DNA of 64,000 nucleotides from Ardenticatenaceae bacterium (lineage in GTDB: Bacteria; Chloroflexota; Anaerolineae; Promineifilales; Promineifilaceae): the NCBI GenBank assembly GCA_020634235.1, contig JACKCB010000002.1, positions 1,116,001 through 1,180,000 on the forward strand, read 5' to 3'. The notes beneath the pieces are model-generated. The model did no database searches and was not told the origin of the DNA. It was given only the letters and a program-made list of their open reading frames with translations. This document shows, piece after piece, positions 1 to 9,593 of the stretch. The translations under genes were made by a program, and so were the position numbers. Each line of letters opens with the position of its first letter. Within the stretch, counting starts at the first letter, position 1.

Positions 1-873
1 TGCCGCCGACGTATTGCCGGCGCGATCCACGTTGAGATAAAAAACCTCTTCCGGCACCTTCAGCCGCTTGGCCGCCGTCTCAATGATGCGCACATTGGCC
101 TGGTGCGGCACAATCAGGGCCACATCGGCCATCGTTAGCCCCGCCTTGGCCACCACCTCCTGCACCGAATCCACGATCACCCGCGTGGCAAAGCGGAAAA
201 CCTGGCGACCATTCATGCTCAACGTGCCGCGGTTGTGGCCATTCAGCGACGGCTCAATAGCGGCAAAAGGCAGGGGACTATGATATGCCACCGGCAGGCT
301 GAGCAAGTCTCCCCCAGAACCATCAGAACCCAGGGTAGAAGCCAAAATCCCGCCGGGAATGCTCAGCCCCTTCAGGACCACGGCCCCGGCCCCGTCGCCA
401 AAAAGGATACAGGTGCCTCTATCCTGCCAATCCAGCACACGCGACATCGTTTCGGCCCCAATAACAACCACATTTTGCGCCGCCCCCGCCTGGATAGTAT
501 TGGCGGCCATGCTGAGCGCATACACAAAGCCGGTGCAGGCCGCGCTGAGGTCGAACGCACTGGCCCGGCTGGCCCCCAGGTAATCCTGCACCTGGCTGGC
601 AGTAGAGGGAAACATGTGCGCCGGGGTGGAGGTGGCCACAATGATCATGTCCACCTGCATGGGATGGACGTTGGCCACAGCCAGAGCGCGGGCCGCCGCC
701 TCAAAAGCCATCATCGCCGTCGTCTCCTGCTGATTGGCAATGCGCCGCTCCTTGATGCCGGTGCGGGTGTAAATCCACTCGTTCGACGTGTCGACAATGC
801 TGGCCATGCCATCATTGGTCAAGATGCGTTCCGGGAGATAGTGTCCCCAGCCAACGATGTGGGCATATTTCAT
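1..873 (-). CDS. fabH: 3-oxoacyl-ACP synthase III (KAS III), 3' end missing
   Basis: The visible 291 residues run from the start codon to the window edge and lack about 40 C-terminal residues. KAS III condenses a short acyl-CoA with malonyl-ACP to start fatty-acid synthesis in the cytosol. The family catalytic triad is visible: Cys113 in SAACTGF, His257 in VPHQAN and Asn287 in DRAGNTS. The N-terminal region carries the expected NEWIYTRTGIKERR block. ATG at 873 is preceded by GAGG at a good distance. The gene is divergent from the lipoprotein gene at 1033, and the 159 bp between them hold that gene's promoter. Truncation is due to the window only. Very sure of the family; KAS III-like HMG-CoA synthase is excluded by the motif set. 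Confidence 0.95.
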   Translation of the reverse strand, partial: MKYAHIVGWGHYLPERILTNDGMASIVDTSNEWIYTRTGIKERRIANQQETTAMMAFEAAARALAVANVHPMQVDMIIVATSTPAHMFPSTASQVQDYLGASRASAFDLSAACTGFVYALSMAANTIQAGAAQNVVVIGAETMSRVLDWQDRGTCILFGDGAGAVVLKGLSIPGGILASTLGSDGSGGDLLSLPVAYHSPLPFAAIEPSLNGHNRGTLSMNGRQVFRFATRVIVDSVQEVVAKAGLTMADVALIVPHQANVRIIETAAKRLKVPEEVFYLNVDRAGNTSAA

Positions 874-971
874 AGCAACCTCAAGACGTCTCTCACGTAA
901 TGGTCTAGCAGGTGACTGTTCCGTTTTCTAGCCGCCTGCCAGTAGATCAAAACCCGCCCGGCCGGGAACAG

Positions 972-999
972 TTGCGCCCTGTTCATCGACTCGTATAAT
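972..999 (+). promoter_or_regulatory. Sigma-70-type promoter for the 1033 lipoprotein gene
   Basis: A perfect TATAAT (994-999) has a weak TTGCGC (972-977) 16 bp upstream and lies about 33 bp before the GTG start. One CCCGGCCGGG palindrome (957-966) sits just upstream. Confidence 0.45.
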
Positions 1000-1032
1000 C
1001 AGCGCCTATTCATTCAGGAGCAATACAACCGC

Positions 1033-2991
1033 GTGCAGCAAAGCAACCCACCCGCCAGACCACCAAAATTCGCCCGGCAAATCCTGGTTCTCTTCCTCAG
1101 CCTGCTGGCACTGGCGGCCTGCCGCCCGGCCGGGGAAAGCGAACTCCCCGTGCCAGCACTAATCACCGAACCGCCACCGGCCACCGCCTACCAAACCCTG
1201 GCCGCTCTGGCCGCCACCGACCCGCCGCCACGCGACCTGGTCGCCCTGGCCGAGCGCCTGGGCGGGGCCATAGACGTACCCCGGACGGTTGAACCACCCC
1301 CGGCCGGGTACCAGGTTGGCGCCAAGGAAGATTTCTGGGTCAAAAATCGCGACACCAACCAGACCGAAACAGTGACCGCCATCCTAAGCTACCAGTCCGA
1401 GCAGCTTAATCTGTGGGTACAAGAGGGCGAGCGGGTTAACGAGCGCAAACTACAAGCCGCCGCCGCCATCCTGGAAGCGCAGGTTCTGCCCACCAACCGC
1501 GCCTTTTTCGGCGAAGAGTGGCAACCAGGGGTCGATCACGACCCACGCCTCAACATCCTGCATGTCAAAAACCTGGGCGAAGGAGTGATTGGCTTCTTTT
1601 CGGCGGCCGACGAGTACGTGGCCGCAGTCAATCCATATTCCAATGAGCGGGAAATGCTGTACACCAGCTTGCGCTACGCAGCGATAGGCAGTGACGCTTA
1701 TTATGATCTCATTGCCCACGAGATGCAACATATGATCCACTGGCACACCGACCTGAACGAGGCCACCTGGCTGAATGAAGGCATGTCCGTGCTGGCCGCG
1801 CAGCTCAACGGCTATCCCACCCAGAGTTACCAGGCTGGCTTTGCCGCCCGGCCGGATGTCCAGCTAAACAACTTCAGCTACGAAGGGCCGGCGGTCAACG
1901 CCCAGTATGGCGCCGCCTATTACCTGGCCGCCTACTTCCTGGACCGCTTTGGTGAAGCGGCCACTCAGGCCCTGCTGCGCCACCAGGAAAACGGCATCAC
2001 CGGCATCGAGGCCACGCTGGCCGAATTGGGTCAGCCCCTCGCCTTCGATGAGCTGGTCGCCCAGTGGGCCGTGGCCAACTATCTGGACGGCCTGGGGCAG
2101 GGCAGCGGCATCTACCAGTATCACAATCTCGATCTACCCCCCCTGGCCACAGCCGCCACGCACAGCCGCTTCCCGGCCGGGGCCACCAGCGCCGTCTTCC
2201 AATATGGCACCGACTACATCCAGCTACGCAGCGACCAGCCCGTCACCGTCGTCTTCACCGGCACCCAGCAGACCCAACTGCTAGACACCACCCCCTACAG
2301 CGGCAGCTACTTCTGGACCACCGTGCCCGGCGACAAGTCAGACATGACGCTCACTGGCGCCTTTGACCTGAGCGGGTTAACCCAGGCCACCCTCAGCTTC
2401 CAGACCTGGTACGATGTGGAAGAGGGCTGGGACTACGCCTACGTCACCGTTTCGGACGATGGCGGGGCCACCTGGCACATCTTGCCCACCAATGACACCA
2501 CGCTGGACAATCCCCAGGGCAACAGCTACGGCCCGGCCCTCACCGGGCGCAGTGGCCCCCCGGCCGGGGACACCACGACCCCCGCCTGGATCCCCCAAAC
2601 CGCCGACCTGACCCCCTTTGCGGGCGGACCGCTGCTCATTCGCTTCGAGTACGTCACCGACGACACCGTCAACCTGCAAGGCTGGGCGCTGGACAACATC
2701 ACCATTCCCGAGCTGGGCTACCTGGATGACGTCGAGGCCGGCCCCGGCGTATGGACCCCGGCCGGGTTTGTGCGCCACACCAACCAACTGCCCCAAACCT
2801 TCATCATCCAGGCCATTCTGTTCAGCGAGAACGAAGTACGCCTGGAACCGTTACAGTTAGATGAGAATCAACGCGGCCGGTGGGAACTACCTTTGGACGA
2901 GCAGTGGAATGAGGCTATTCTGGTCGTCATGGGCAACACACCCTTCACCTCCCACCGGGCAGCGTACCAATACCAGATCGACGAGCGCTAA
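1033..2991 (+). CDS. Secreted lipoprotein metalloprotease (gluzincin-like, M6/InhA-type C-terminus)
   Basis: 652 residues. Residues 1-30 form a lipoprotein signal ending in LALAAC, so the mature protein should be lipid-anchored outside the membrane. A zinc-peptidase signature HEMQH is at 229-233, followed by Glu249 in WLNEGM as likely third ligand. The C-terminal part (about 420-570) resembles the beta-sandwich of immune-inhibitor-A proteases (WDYAYVTVSDDGG ... GWALDNITIPE). Start is GTG with AGGAG 12 nt upstream, slightly long. The following gene at 3065 is a paralog with the same architecture. Substrate unknown. The protease call rests on motif and domain order; activity is inferred. Confidence 0.8.
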   Translation: MQQSNPPARPPKFARQILVLFLSLLALAACRPAGESELPVPALITEPPPATAYQTLAALAATDPPPRDLVALAERLGGAIDVPRTVEPPPAGYQVGAKEDFWVKNRDTNQTETVTAILSYQSEQLNLWVQEGERVNERKLQAAAAILEAQVLPTNRAFFGEEWQPGVDHDPRLNILHVKNLGEGVIGFFSAADEYVAAVNPYSNEREMLYTSLRYAAIGSDAYYDLIAHEMQHMIHWHTDLNEATWLNEGMSVLAAQLNGYPTQSYQAGFAARPDVQLNNFSYEGPAVNAQYGAAYYLAAYFLDRFGEAATQALLRHQENGITGIEATLAELGQPLAFDELVAQWAVANYLDGLGQGSGIYQYHNLDLPPLATAATHSRFPAGATSAVFQYGTDYIQLRSDQPVTVVFTGTQQTQLLDTTPYSGSYFWTTVPGDKSDMTLTGAFDLSGLTQATLSFQTWYDVEEGWDYAYVTVSDDGGATWHILPTNDTTLDNPQGNSYGPALTGRSGPPAGDTTTPAWIPQTADLTPFAGGPLLIRFEYVTDDTVNLQGWALDNITIPELGYLDDVEAGPGVWTPAGFVRHTNQLPQTFIIQAILFSENEVRLEPLQLDENQRGRWELPLDEQWNEAILVVMGNTPFTSHRAAYQYQIDER

Positions 2992-3064
2992 AATACAAGG
3001 TGCGCCGCCCACTTGCCACGGGCGCTACGCCGCCGCCACAGTTAGCACGGCAGGACAGAACCAG

Positions 3065-5176
3065 ATGCAAACCTACCAGACACCACCCACAAAGAAGAAG
3101 CCCTGGCTGCCCGCCCTAATTGGTGGCTGCCTGGTCCTCTTCCTCTGCCTGGGCTGCCTGACCCTGCTCAGCGCTGCCGGCCTCATCTACTACGTGGACC
3201 AGCAGTTGAATGCCGCCGGCAGCAGCATGGCCAGCGCAGACCGCGAAGTGTCCAGCCTGCCGCCCACCGACACACCCATCCCGGCCAGCGCCACCCCGCC
3301 CCCCACAGCCACCACCCCGGCCACGCTCACGCCGCCCCCCGTTGAACCAGAGGTAACGCCGGAAGCCAAAACGGGATTGGAACTGGCCGTCCCGGCCGGG
3401 ATCATCCAGCAGCCGGCCCAGTTAGCCCAGTTCACCCACCTCACCAACTTCCTGGCGGCCAGCTACCCCACCCACGACTATTACGAATCGGCCGCACGGT
3501 TAGGCTCTTTTCGCCTGGATCCGCGCACCAGCCCGGCCGGGCCATACCAGGTCGGCGACGTGCGGCAGTTCTTCGTGGACGAGGAAGTCATCAACGCCAC
3601 CCTCGGCAGCGTCACCGAACACACCTACTTCTGGGTGCAAGAAGGGCTAGACCTGGACCCCATCGCCCTCACCCAGGCCGCCGAGCGCTTCGAAAACGAG
3701 TACTACCCCCTGGTGGTCAACCTCATCGGACCAGAATGGCGGCCGGGTATTGACGAAGACCCCCATTTTAGCGTACTCCATCTGGACAACGAGATGGGCG
3801 CCAACGATGAGCTAGGCTACTTCAACAGTGGTGACGAATTCCCCAACAGCTTCTACAGCGACTCCAACGAGCAGGAAATGCTCTACCTGAACATGGGCAA
3901 CCTGACGGTAGGCGAGGACCTCTACTACGGCACGCTGGTCCATGAGTTCCAACACCTGGCGCAGTGGAATGTGGACGGCAACGAAACCACCTGGATGGAT
4001 GAAGGGCTGGCCCAAATGGTAGAGCTATATGTTGGCCTGGAGACCGCCTCCGCCTACGATTATCTCCTGGCGCCGGAGACCCAGCTAAACAGTTGGAGCT
4101 ATGAGGATGACGTCTACGCCCATTACAGCGCCTCGTACCTCTTCATGGTCTACCTGTGGGAGCAGTTGGGCGACGCGGCCATTCAGGAGATTGCCCGCCA
4201 CCCGGCCAATGGGCTGGCAGCGGTCTGGTCGGTGCTGCCCGGCTACCAGCCAGAGCTAAGCCTGGAGCAACTGCTGGCCAATTGGGCCGCAGCCAACTAC
4301 CTGGACACTCCCCTCCCCGGCCGGGAATACAACTACGAACGACTAGACCTGGAACCGGTGCAGGTCACCGACCAGGCCCGCGTGCTGCCCTTTGAATCGG
4401 TAGCCACGGTGCCCCAATTCGGCGTGCACTACATAGACCTGGACACCGCCGGCCGTACCACCATCAGCTTCGCCGGGGATTCGCTTGCCGAGCTAGCCCC
4501 TGTTTCGCCTCACAGCGGTGAGCAGATGTGGTTTGTGCCGCCGGTAGACACGCTGGATGCCACCCTGACCGGCCGTTTTGACCTGGCCGGCCTGTCTAAA
4601 GCCACCCTGACTTTCTGGACCTGGTACAACCTGGAGCCAGAGTACGACTTTGGCTATGTCTCCATCTCCACCGACGAGGGGCAAAGCTGGGACCTGCTCT
4701 CGCCAGACCAGGCCCGGCCGGGGGAGTATGGCCCCGCGTTCACCGGTGACAGCCGCCGCAACAGCAGCGCCAACGGCCAGGGCTGGCTGCCGGTATCGGT
4801 GTCGCTGAACAGCTACGTTGGGCGCACGGTGCTTATCCGCTTCGAGGTCCTGACCGACGCCGCCATCACCGAGCACGGCTTTGCCGTCGATGACATCGCC
4901 ATTCCGGAACTAAACTACATTTCTGACGTGGAAAGCAGCAATACGGGCTGGGAGGCGGCCGGCTTTGTACAAACGGGCCGCTGGCTCCCCCAGCAGTGGT
5001 CGGTGCAGTTGGTCATCCCCGGCCGGGAGCCGCAAATCATCCCCATGTCCCTGGATGCCCTCAACCAGGGTCAGCTTGTGCTAGATCTGCCCCGGCAAGG
5101 GGGCACGCTCATCATCATGCCCCAAACCCCCTTCGCTCCAAATCCGGCCAACTACTGGCTCTCGGTAACTTCGTGA
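3065..5176 (+). CDS. Membrane-anchored metalloprotease, paralog of the 1033 product
   Basis: 703 residues. A KKK-flanked hydrophobic segment at about 16-40 anchors the protein, followed by a Pro/Thr linker (about 60-100) that suggests an extracytoplasmic position. HEFQH is at 293-297 with Glu313 in WMDEGL as third zinc ligand. The C-terminal half repeats the InhA-like sandwich (DFGYVSISTDEGQSWDLL, HGFAVDDIAIPE). It differs from the upstream copy by using a transmembrane anchor rather than a lipid anchor. The open frame extends to 2861 inside the upstream gene, but ATG 3065 with AGGA upstream and the typical KKK-TM start is preferred. The two genes are 73 bp apart and probably co-transcribed. 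Confidence 0.8.
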   Translation: MQTYQTPPTKKKPWLPALIGGCLVLFLCLGCLTLLSAAGLIYYVDQQLNAAGSSMASADREVSSLPPTDTPIPASATPPPTATTPATLTPPPVEPEVTPEAKTGLELAVPAGIIQQPAQLAQFTHLTNFLAASYPTHDYYESAARLGSFRLDPRTSPAGPYQVGDVRQFFVDEEVINATLGSVTEHTYFWVQEGLDLDPIALTQAAERFENEYYPLVVNLIGPEWRPGIDEDPHFSVLHLDNEMGANDELGYFNSGDEFPNSFYSDSNEQEMLYLNMGNLTVGEDLYYGTLVHEFQHLAQWNVDGNETTWMDEGLAQMVELYVGLETASAYDYLLAPETQLNSWSYEDDVYAHYSASYLFMVYLWEQLGDAAIQEIARHPANGLAAVWSVLPGYQPELSLEQLLANWAAANYLDTPLPGREYNYERLDLEPVQVTDQARVLPFESVATVPQFGVHYIDLDTAGRTTISFAGDSLAELAPVSPHSGEQMWFVPPVDTLDATLTGRFDLAGLSKATLTFWTWYNLEPEYDFGYVSISTDEGQSWDLLSPDQARPGEYGPAFTGDSRRNSSANGQGWLPVSVSLNSYVGRTVLIRFEVLTDAAITEHGFAVDDIAIPELNYISDVESSNTGWEAAGFVQTGRWLPQQWSVQLVIPGREPQIIPMSLDALNQGQLVLDLPRQGGTLIIMPQTPFAPNPANYWLSVTS

Positions 5177-5200
5177 GCTGCGCGGCAGGCAGCTTCTTCT
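5176..5200 (+). terminator. Weak hairpin between convergent genes
   Basis: AGCTGC (5176-5181) pairs with GCAGCT (5189-5194) and is followed by TTCTTCT. The U-tract is interrupted, so this is only a possible terminator for the 3065 gene. Confidence 0.3.
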
Positions 5201-5207
5201 ATCCGCC

Positions 5208-5420
5208 TCAGCGCCCTTGCTTCATCTGCTCAAACTCCGCCTCTTTCGCCTGGCGGGTCTCTTCCATCGCCTGGCGCGCTTCCGACAACGCCAACTGAAT
5301 ACGGGCATTGACGTTAGCCCGTAAATCGTCGCCCGAGGCCGGTGTGGTTAGCAAAACCACGGCCGCGCCAACCAGCGCCCCACAAATTGTCCCGGCTGCA
5401 AAACTGAATAGCTTGTTCAT
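5208..5420 (-). CDS. Small YtxH-like membrane protein
   Basis: 70 residues: one glycine-rich membrane segment (about 5-27, FAAGTICGALVGAAVVLLTTPASG) followed by a charged, probably helical tail rich in Ala/Glu/Gln. The pattern G..G...G.A...L.TP.SG.. is typical of the YtxH family, small envelope proteins of poorly defined role. ATG 5420 follows GGAGAGG at ideal distance; a longer open frame upstream has no comparable site. It is divergent from the Nfu_N gene at 5556. Confidence 0.75.
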   Translation of the reverse strand: MNKLFSFAAGTICGALVGAAVVLLTTPASGDDLRANVNARIQLALSEARQAMEETRQAKEAEFEQMKQGR

Positions 5421-5448
5421 GATCCTCTCCTGATTGGTATCTGGCCGG

Positions 5449-5454
5449 ATTATA
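5449..5454 (-). promoter_or_regulatory. -10 element upstream of the YtxH-like gene
   Basis: Minus-strand TATAAT lies 28 bp before the ATG at 5420. No convincing -35 box was seen. Confidence 0.35.
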
Positions 5455-5555
5455 ACCGAAGCTGGCGAATTTGGGCGAATGCCCCCGGCCGGGTTGCCCC
5501 CCACCCCGCAAAACAGTACCATAATGGCCAACACACCGCAGCAGAGGAAAGGTCC

Positions 5556-5837
5556 ATGTCCGAGTACATTGAGATAGAGGCCGACAGCAGCGACGACCCG
5601 GCCGGGGGGCACATCCGCACCAACCTCAACCTGACCGAACCCGGCCAGGTCGAAGAATACCGCTCGCCAGAAGCCATGGAAGAAGGCTCTCCGCTGGCCC
5701 AAATGCTGGCCCCCATCGAGGGCCTCACCTATCTGCGCCTGGACGGCCACAACCTGCTCGTCCGCAAAGAGCCAGACATGCCCTGGCACATCCTCGTCGG
5801 CGAAATCTCGGCCGCCATCAAGGAGTTCTTCCTCTAG
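5556..5837 (+). CDS. Stand-alone Nfu/NifU N-terminal domain protein
   Basis: 93 residues. The second half (about 44-93) follows the Nfu N-terminal domain pattern: SPLAQMLAPIEG, then a hydrophobic stretch, then LLVRKEPDMPWHIL and IKEFF. In full Nfu proteins this domain precedes a CxxC cluster-binding module; here that module is absent and the protein has no cysteine. It may act as a partner or adaptor in Fe-S cluster delivery, but that is inference. ATG 5556 is preceded by GAGGAAAGG. Its stop is 11 bp from the convergent 2H-phosphoesterase gene. Confidence 0.75.
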   Translation: MSEYIEIEADSSDDPAGGHIRTNLNLTEPGQVEEYRSPEAMEEGSPLAQMLAPIEGLTYLRLDGHNLLVRKEPDMPWHILVGEISAAIKEFFL

Positions 5838-5848
5838 CGCGGCCGCCC

Positions 5849-6394
5849 CTACCCCGTCAGGTCAAAGCGATAAGTCAACTGGTCCTGGCGCGACTCCGCC
5901 TCGTCATACAGCAGAGCCACATTATCCACCGGCACCCGCCAGGCAAACTGGTGCGCTTGCAGCAGCCGCACCACGTCAGGCAAATTCTCCCTGGTGATGT
6001 CCCCGTGCCCCAGCGTAATGTGCGGCACCCAAACCTGCGGGTGGTAATAGGCCAGAATCCCGGTGGACACCGGTGCCAGGCGCGACCACAACATCTGGTG
6101 CAGCTCGGTCAGGTGTGGGTCACGAACCACATTGACATAAACCACAGGCAGCAGCCCCCCCGTAAAAATGCCCAGCCCCGTCGTCTGCACCGCAAAGGGA
6201 GGCGTCTGGTGGGCAAAATCGGCCAGCACCTCCGCCACCGCCGCCATCTCATAATGCTCTGCCACCTGGTAAGAAAAATGGGGAAACGGGGTCACATACA
6301 CCCCTTGCAGCCCCAACTCCGCCCGCATCTCGCGCCAGATCGACGCTACCAATTCATAATGCCGCTCATCCAAAAGAGAAACCACGCCGTGCAT
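5849..6394 (-). CDS. 2H phosphoesterase / 2'-5' RNA ligase family protein
   Basis: 181 residues. The two family signature motifs are present with normal spacing: HFS at 39-41 and HIT at 125-127. This fold hydrolyses 2',3'-cyclic phosphates or related nucleotide bonds, and members are often annotated RNA 2'-5' ligase or YjcG-like. Length fits the family. The gene lies 50 bp downstream of mutS on the same strand and may be read from the mutS transcript. Substrate cannot be predicted. Confidence 0.8.
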   Translation of the reverse strand: MHGVVSLLDERHYELVASIWREMRAELGLQGVYVTPFPHFSYQVAEHYEMAAVAEVLADFAHQTPPFAVQTTGLGIFTGGLLPVVYVNVVRDPHLTELHQMLWSRLAPVSTGILAYYHPQVWVPHITLGHGDITRENLPDVVRLLQAHQFAWRVPVDNVALLYDEAESRQDQLTYRFDLTG

Positions 6395-6444
6395 TGCCTA
6401 TCCCTCCAGCATAACCATCATCCACAACCTCTCGCTTCCCCCCT

Positions 6445-9009
6445 CTAACTCCCGGCATAGCGCCGCTGCCATTCATACAACTTGTTAATCGCCTCCAGCG
6501 GCGTCATGCTGGTAATGTCCAACTGCTGCAGCTCCTCCAAAATCGGGCTGGTCGCCGGGAACAGGGCGATCTGCTGGGCCGGCTTCAGGTGGCTGGGCGT
6601 AACCGTGGTGGTGGGTGCATGCTCCTCCAGCTCGGCCAGGATATCGTTAGCCCGGTGAATAATGTCCCGCGGTAACCCGGCCAATTGGGCCACATGAATA
6701 CCATAGCTGCGATCAGCACTGCCCGGCACTAACTGGTGCAAGAAAATCACCTCGTCCCCTTCTTCGGCCACGGCCACGTTATAGTTCACCACCAACGGCA
6801 GCACGTCGGCCAGCCCGGTCAGCTCGTGGTAGTGAGTGGCAAACAGGGTGCGCGGGCGCAGCCGGGGGTGATTGTGCAGGTACTCCACAATCGCCCAGGC
6901 GATGGAGAGGCCATCGTAGGTACTGGTGCCACGCCCAATCTCATCCAGGATGAGCAGGGAGCGAGGCGAAGCGTGGTGCAAGATCTCAGCCGTTTCCACC
7001 ATCTCAACCATGAAGGTAGAGCGCCCGGCGTGCAGCTCGTCATGAGCGCCAATGCGGGTGAAGATGCGGTCGACCAGGCCAATGTGGGCCGCCCCGGCCG
7101 GGACAAAGCTGCCAATCTGGGCCATCAACACAATCAGCGCCACCTGGCGCAAAATCGTCGATTTACCAGCCATATTTGGCCCGGTAATCAGAAAAATACG
7201 CGCCTCATCCCGCATCTCGGTGTCGTTGGGCACAAAGCGGGCCAGCCGCAGCGTCCGTTCCACCACTGGATGGCGGCCGGCCACAATTTGCAGCGTCTGG
7301 TCCTCCCCCAGCGAGGGGCGCACATACCCCTGGGTGGCCGCCGCTTCGGCCAGCCCGGCGGCCACGTCCAGTTGGGCCAGCACCTGGGCCGTTTGCAGCA
7401 AGCGCGGCGCGAAGGTGGCCGCCCGCTGGCAAACCTCGGTAAACAAGCGGCGCTCAATAGCCAGGATACGCTCTTCCGCATTGAGAATCAGCGTCTCATA
7501 CTCCTTCAATTCCGGCGTGATGTACCGCTCCGCATTGGTTAGCGTCTGTTTGCGGATGTAATCCTCCGGCACCAGGTGAGCATTGGCCCGGGTTACTTCC
7601 AGGTAGTAGCCAAACACCTTGTTAAAGCCCACCTTCAGCGAGGCAATGCCCGTGCGTTCCCGCTCACGCGGCTCCAGCTCGGCCACCCAATCGCGGGCGT
7701 GGGCCGAGGCGTTCATCACCCCATCCAGCTCGGCCGAAAACCCCGGCCGGATCACCCCCGGCTTGTTCAGATTGGTGGGCGCGTCTTCGGCAATGGCCAG
7801 GCGCACCAGCGCCAACACCTCCGCACACAAGTCCAACTGGTCTACCAGGACGCTTAGCGCGGCGTGGCGCCCGGCCAGCAGGCGAGCCACCTCGGGGATG
7901 GTAGCCAGCACCAGCCCAATTTGCTCCAGGTCACGCGGCACCGCGCGGCTGCTAACCACCCGGTTGGTGAGCCGTTCCAGGTCGGGCAGCCCTTTGAACT
8001 GACGGCGGATCTCGGCCCGCAGCAGGCCATCGGCATAAAACGCCGCCACCTGGTCCAGGCGTTGGTTCAAGCGCTCCAAATTAAGCACCGGCCGGGTCAT
8101 GCGCTGCCGCAGCAGTCGCGCCCCCATGGGCGTCACCGTCTTATCCAGCACGCCCAGCAGCGACCCTCGTCGATCCCCTTCCAGCGACTCCGTTAGCTCC
8201 AGGTTACGCCGCGTTGCCCGGTCCAGCGACATATAGCCGCTGATGCTGTAGGTGGCCAGCCGCTGAATCTGGCCCACCGCGCCGCGCTGCGTCTCGTAGA
8301 GATAGGCCAGGATGGCCCCGGCCGCGCGCACGGCCAGCGGCACTCCCTCACAGCCAAAGGCGTCCAGGGTTTGGGTGCCGAAGTGCTGGGTCAGCGTCTG
8401 GCGGGCGTTGCCCTCTTCAAAGCGCCAGTTGGGCAGGCGGCTAATGGCCGGGGTCACTTCCGGCAGGCTGTGTTCGTTGTCGGGCAAGAGCAGCTCGGCC
8501 GGGGTCAGCCGGGCCAGCTCCTCCATAAGCAGGTGGGCGCTGTCGAGCTGGGTGGTGGCAAACTCCCCGGTGGTGATGTCGGTGTAGGCCAGCCCGGCCT
8601 GGTGCCCCTCGCGCACCACGGCAACCAGGTAGTTGTTGCGCCCGGCATCCAGCATACCCGGCTCAATGACGGTGCCGGCGGTGAAGATGCGCACCACCTC
8701 GCGGGGCATGAGGCCGTTCACCGTGTCACTGCCAATCTGCTCGCACAGGGCGACCTTGTACCCCTTGGCAATGAGCCGGGCAATATACCCTTCGGCGGCG
8801 TGATGGGGCACCCCGGCCATCGGCACGCGCTGGTTCTTGCCCACCGGCCGGCTGGTCAGGACGAGGTCGAGTTCGCGGGCGGTGGTATGGGCATCGTCGT
8901 CAAAGGTTTCGTAGAAGTCACCCAGGCGGAAGAAGAGGATGGCATCAGGATGCTGGCGCTTTACGTCCAGGTACTGCTGGCGCGAGGGGGTAATACGGGT
9001 GTCGGCCAT
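6445..9009 (-). CDS. mutS: DNA mismatch repair protein MutS
   Basis: 854 residues, normal for MutS1. The mismatch-reading motif FYE is in FFRLGDFYETF near the N-terminus. Walker A GPNMAGKST is at about 610-618, followed by DEIGRGTSTYDG and FATHYHEL. It recognises mismatches as a dimer and recruits MutL, which is not in this window. Start is placed at ATG 9009 (MADTRITPS...), because the family N-terminus begins here and the longer frame would run into the upstream phosphatase gene, whose stop lies 29 bp away. It is probably co-transcribed with that gene. Only one perfect CCCGGCCGGG copy falls in 2.5 kb. Confidence 0.96.
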   Translation of the reverse strand: MADTRITPSRQQYLDVKRQHPDAILFFRLGDFYETFDDDAHTTARELDLVLTSRPVGKNQRVPMAGVPHHAAEGYIARLIAKGYKVALCEQIGSDTVNGLMPREVVRIFTAGTVIEPGMLDAGRNNYLVAVVREGHQAGLAYTDITTGEFATTQLDSAHLLMEELARLTPAELLLPDNEHSLPEVTPAISRLPNWRFEEGNARQTLTQHFGTQTLDAFGCEGVPLAVRAAGAILAYLYETQRGAVGQIQRLATYSISGYMSLDRATRRNLELTESLEGDRRGSLLGVLDKTVTPMGARLLRQRMTRPVLNLERLNQRLDQVAAFYADGLLRAEIRRQFKGLPDLERLTNRVVSSRAVPRDLEQIGLVLATIPEVARLLAGRHAALSVLVDQLDLCAEVLALVRLAIAEDAPTNLNKPGVIRPGFSAELDGVMNASAHARDWVAELEPRERERTGIASLKVGFNKVFGYYLEVTRANAHLVPEDYIRKQTLTNAERYITPELKEYETLILNAEERILAIERRLFTEVCQRAATFAPRLLQTAQVLAQLDVAAGLAEAAATQGYVRPSLGEDQTLQIVAGRHPVVERTLRLARFVPNDTEMRDEARIFLITGPNMAGKSTILRQVALIVLMAQIGSFVPAGAAHIGLVDRIFTRIGAHDELHAGRSTFMVEMVETAEILHHASPRSLLILDEIGRGTSTYDGLSIAWAIVEYLHNHPRLRPRTLFATHYHELTGLADVLPLVVNYNVAVAEEGDEVIFLHQLVPGSADRSYGIHVAQLAGLPRDIIHRANDILAELEEHAPTTTVTPSHLKPAQQIALFPATSPILEELQQLDITSMTPLEAINKLYEWQRRYAGS

Positions 9010-9038
9010 GGGTTGTGGGGGGCCTCCCGGCCGGGTGG

Positions 9039-9593
9039 TCAGGAAGAAGTAACGCTGCTCACCGCCGATTCCCGGCCGGGGTGGCGAGCCTCCAACCACC
9101 CCTCTACATGCCGTTCATTCCGGCCGGTCAGCTTGGTTAGCGGGCGGCGGCTCTTCATCATCGCATGCGCTTCGGCAAAGCTCATATGCTCATACTTCAT
9201 CAGGTACGCCGCCAGCAGCGTTGCCGACCGGCCGCGCCCCTTCGCGCAGTGCACCAAAACCGTCCGCCCCGCCTGCACCTGCTCGTAAATCCAGCGTGTG
9301 CCTTCATCCAAGATCTCATAATTGGGCAGGGTCACATCCAGCACGCGCAAATGCAAGTAGGCAATATCATGCTCCCGGTAAAGCGCAACATCATCTTCTC
9401 GTTCAGCACGAATATTCACCACGGCGTCAATGCGATGGTTCAACAAAAACTCGTAATCACGCTCATAGGTTGGCGCGCCACCCAGCCACAACTGCGGCGT
9501 AATCTCATCAAACCAGCGGTGGCCGGCAATCCTCTCGTAGGTAAAACGAATCAGCGGATAGAATTTGTCGAAAACGTAGTGAAATGGATTCAT
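9039..9593 (-). CDS. Dual-specificity / tyrosine phosphatase-like protein
   Basis: 184 residues. The phosphatase loop HCAKGRGRS puts the nucleophile at Cys116 and the phosphate-binding Arg at 122 (CX5R), and Asp86 in RVLDVTLPN is a plausible general acid. These small DSPs dephosphorylate proteins, lipids or RNA ends; the substrate is unknown. ATG 9593 gives a normal N-terminus, though the Shine-Dalgarno is weak. The gene heads the minus-strand unit leading into mutS and lies behind a long structured leader (9594-9960). Confidence 0.85.
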   Translation of the reverse strand: MNPFHYVFDKFYPLIRFTYERIAGHRWFDEITPQLWLGGAPTYERDYEFLLNHRIDAVVNIRAEREDDVALYREHDIAYLHLRVLDVTLPNYEILDEGTRWIYEQVQAGRTVLVHCAKGRGRSATLLAAYLMKYEHMSFAEAHAMMKSRRPLTKLTGRNERHVEGWLEARHPGRESAVSSVTSS

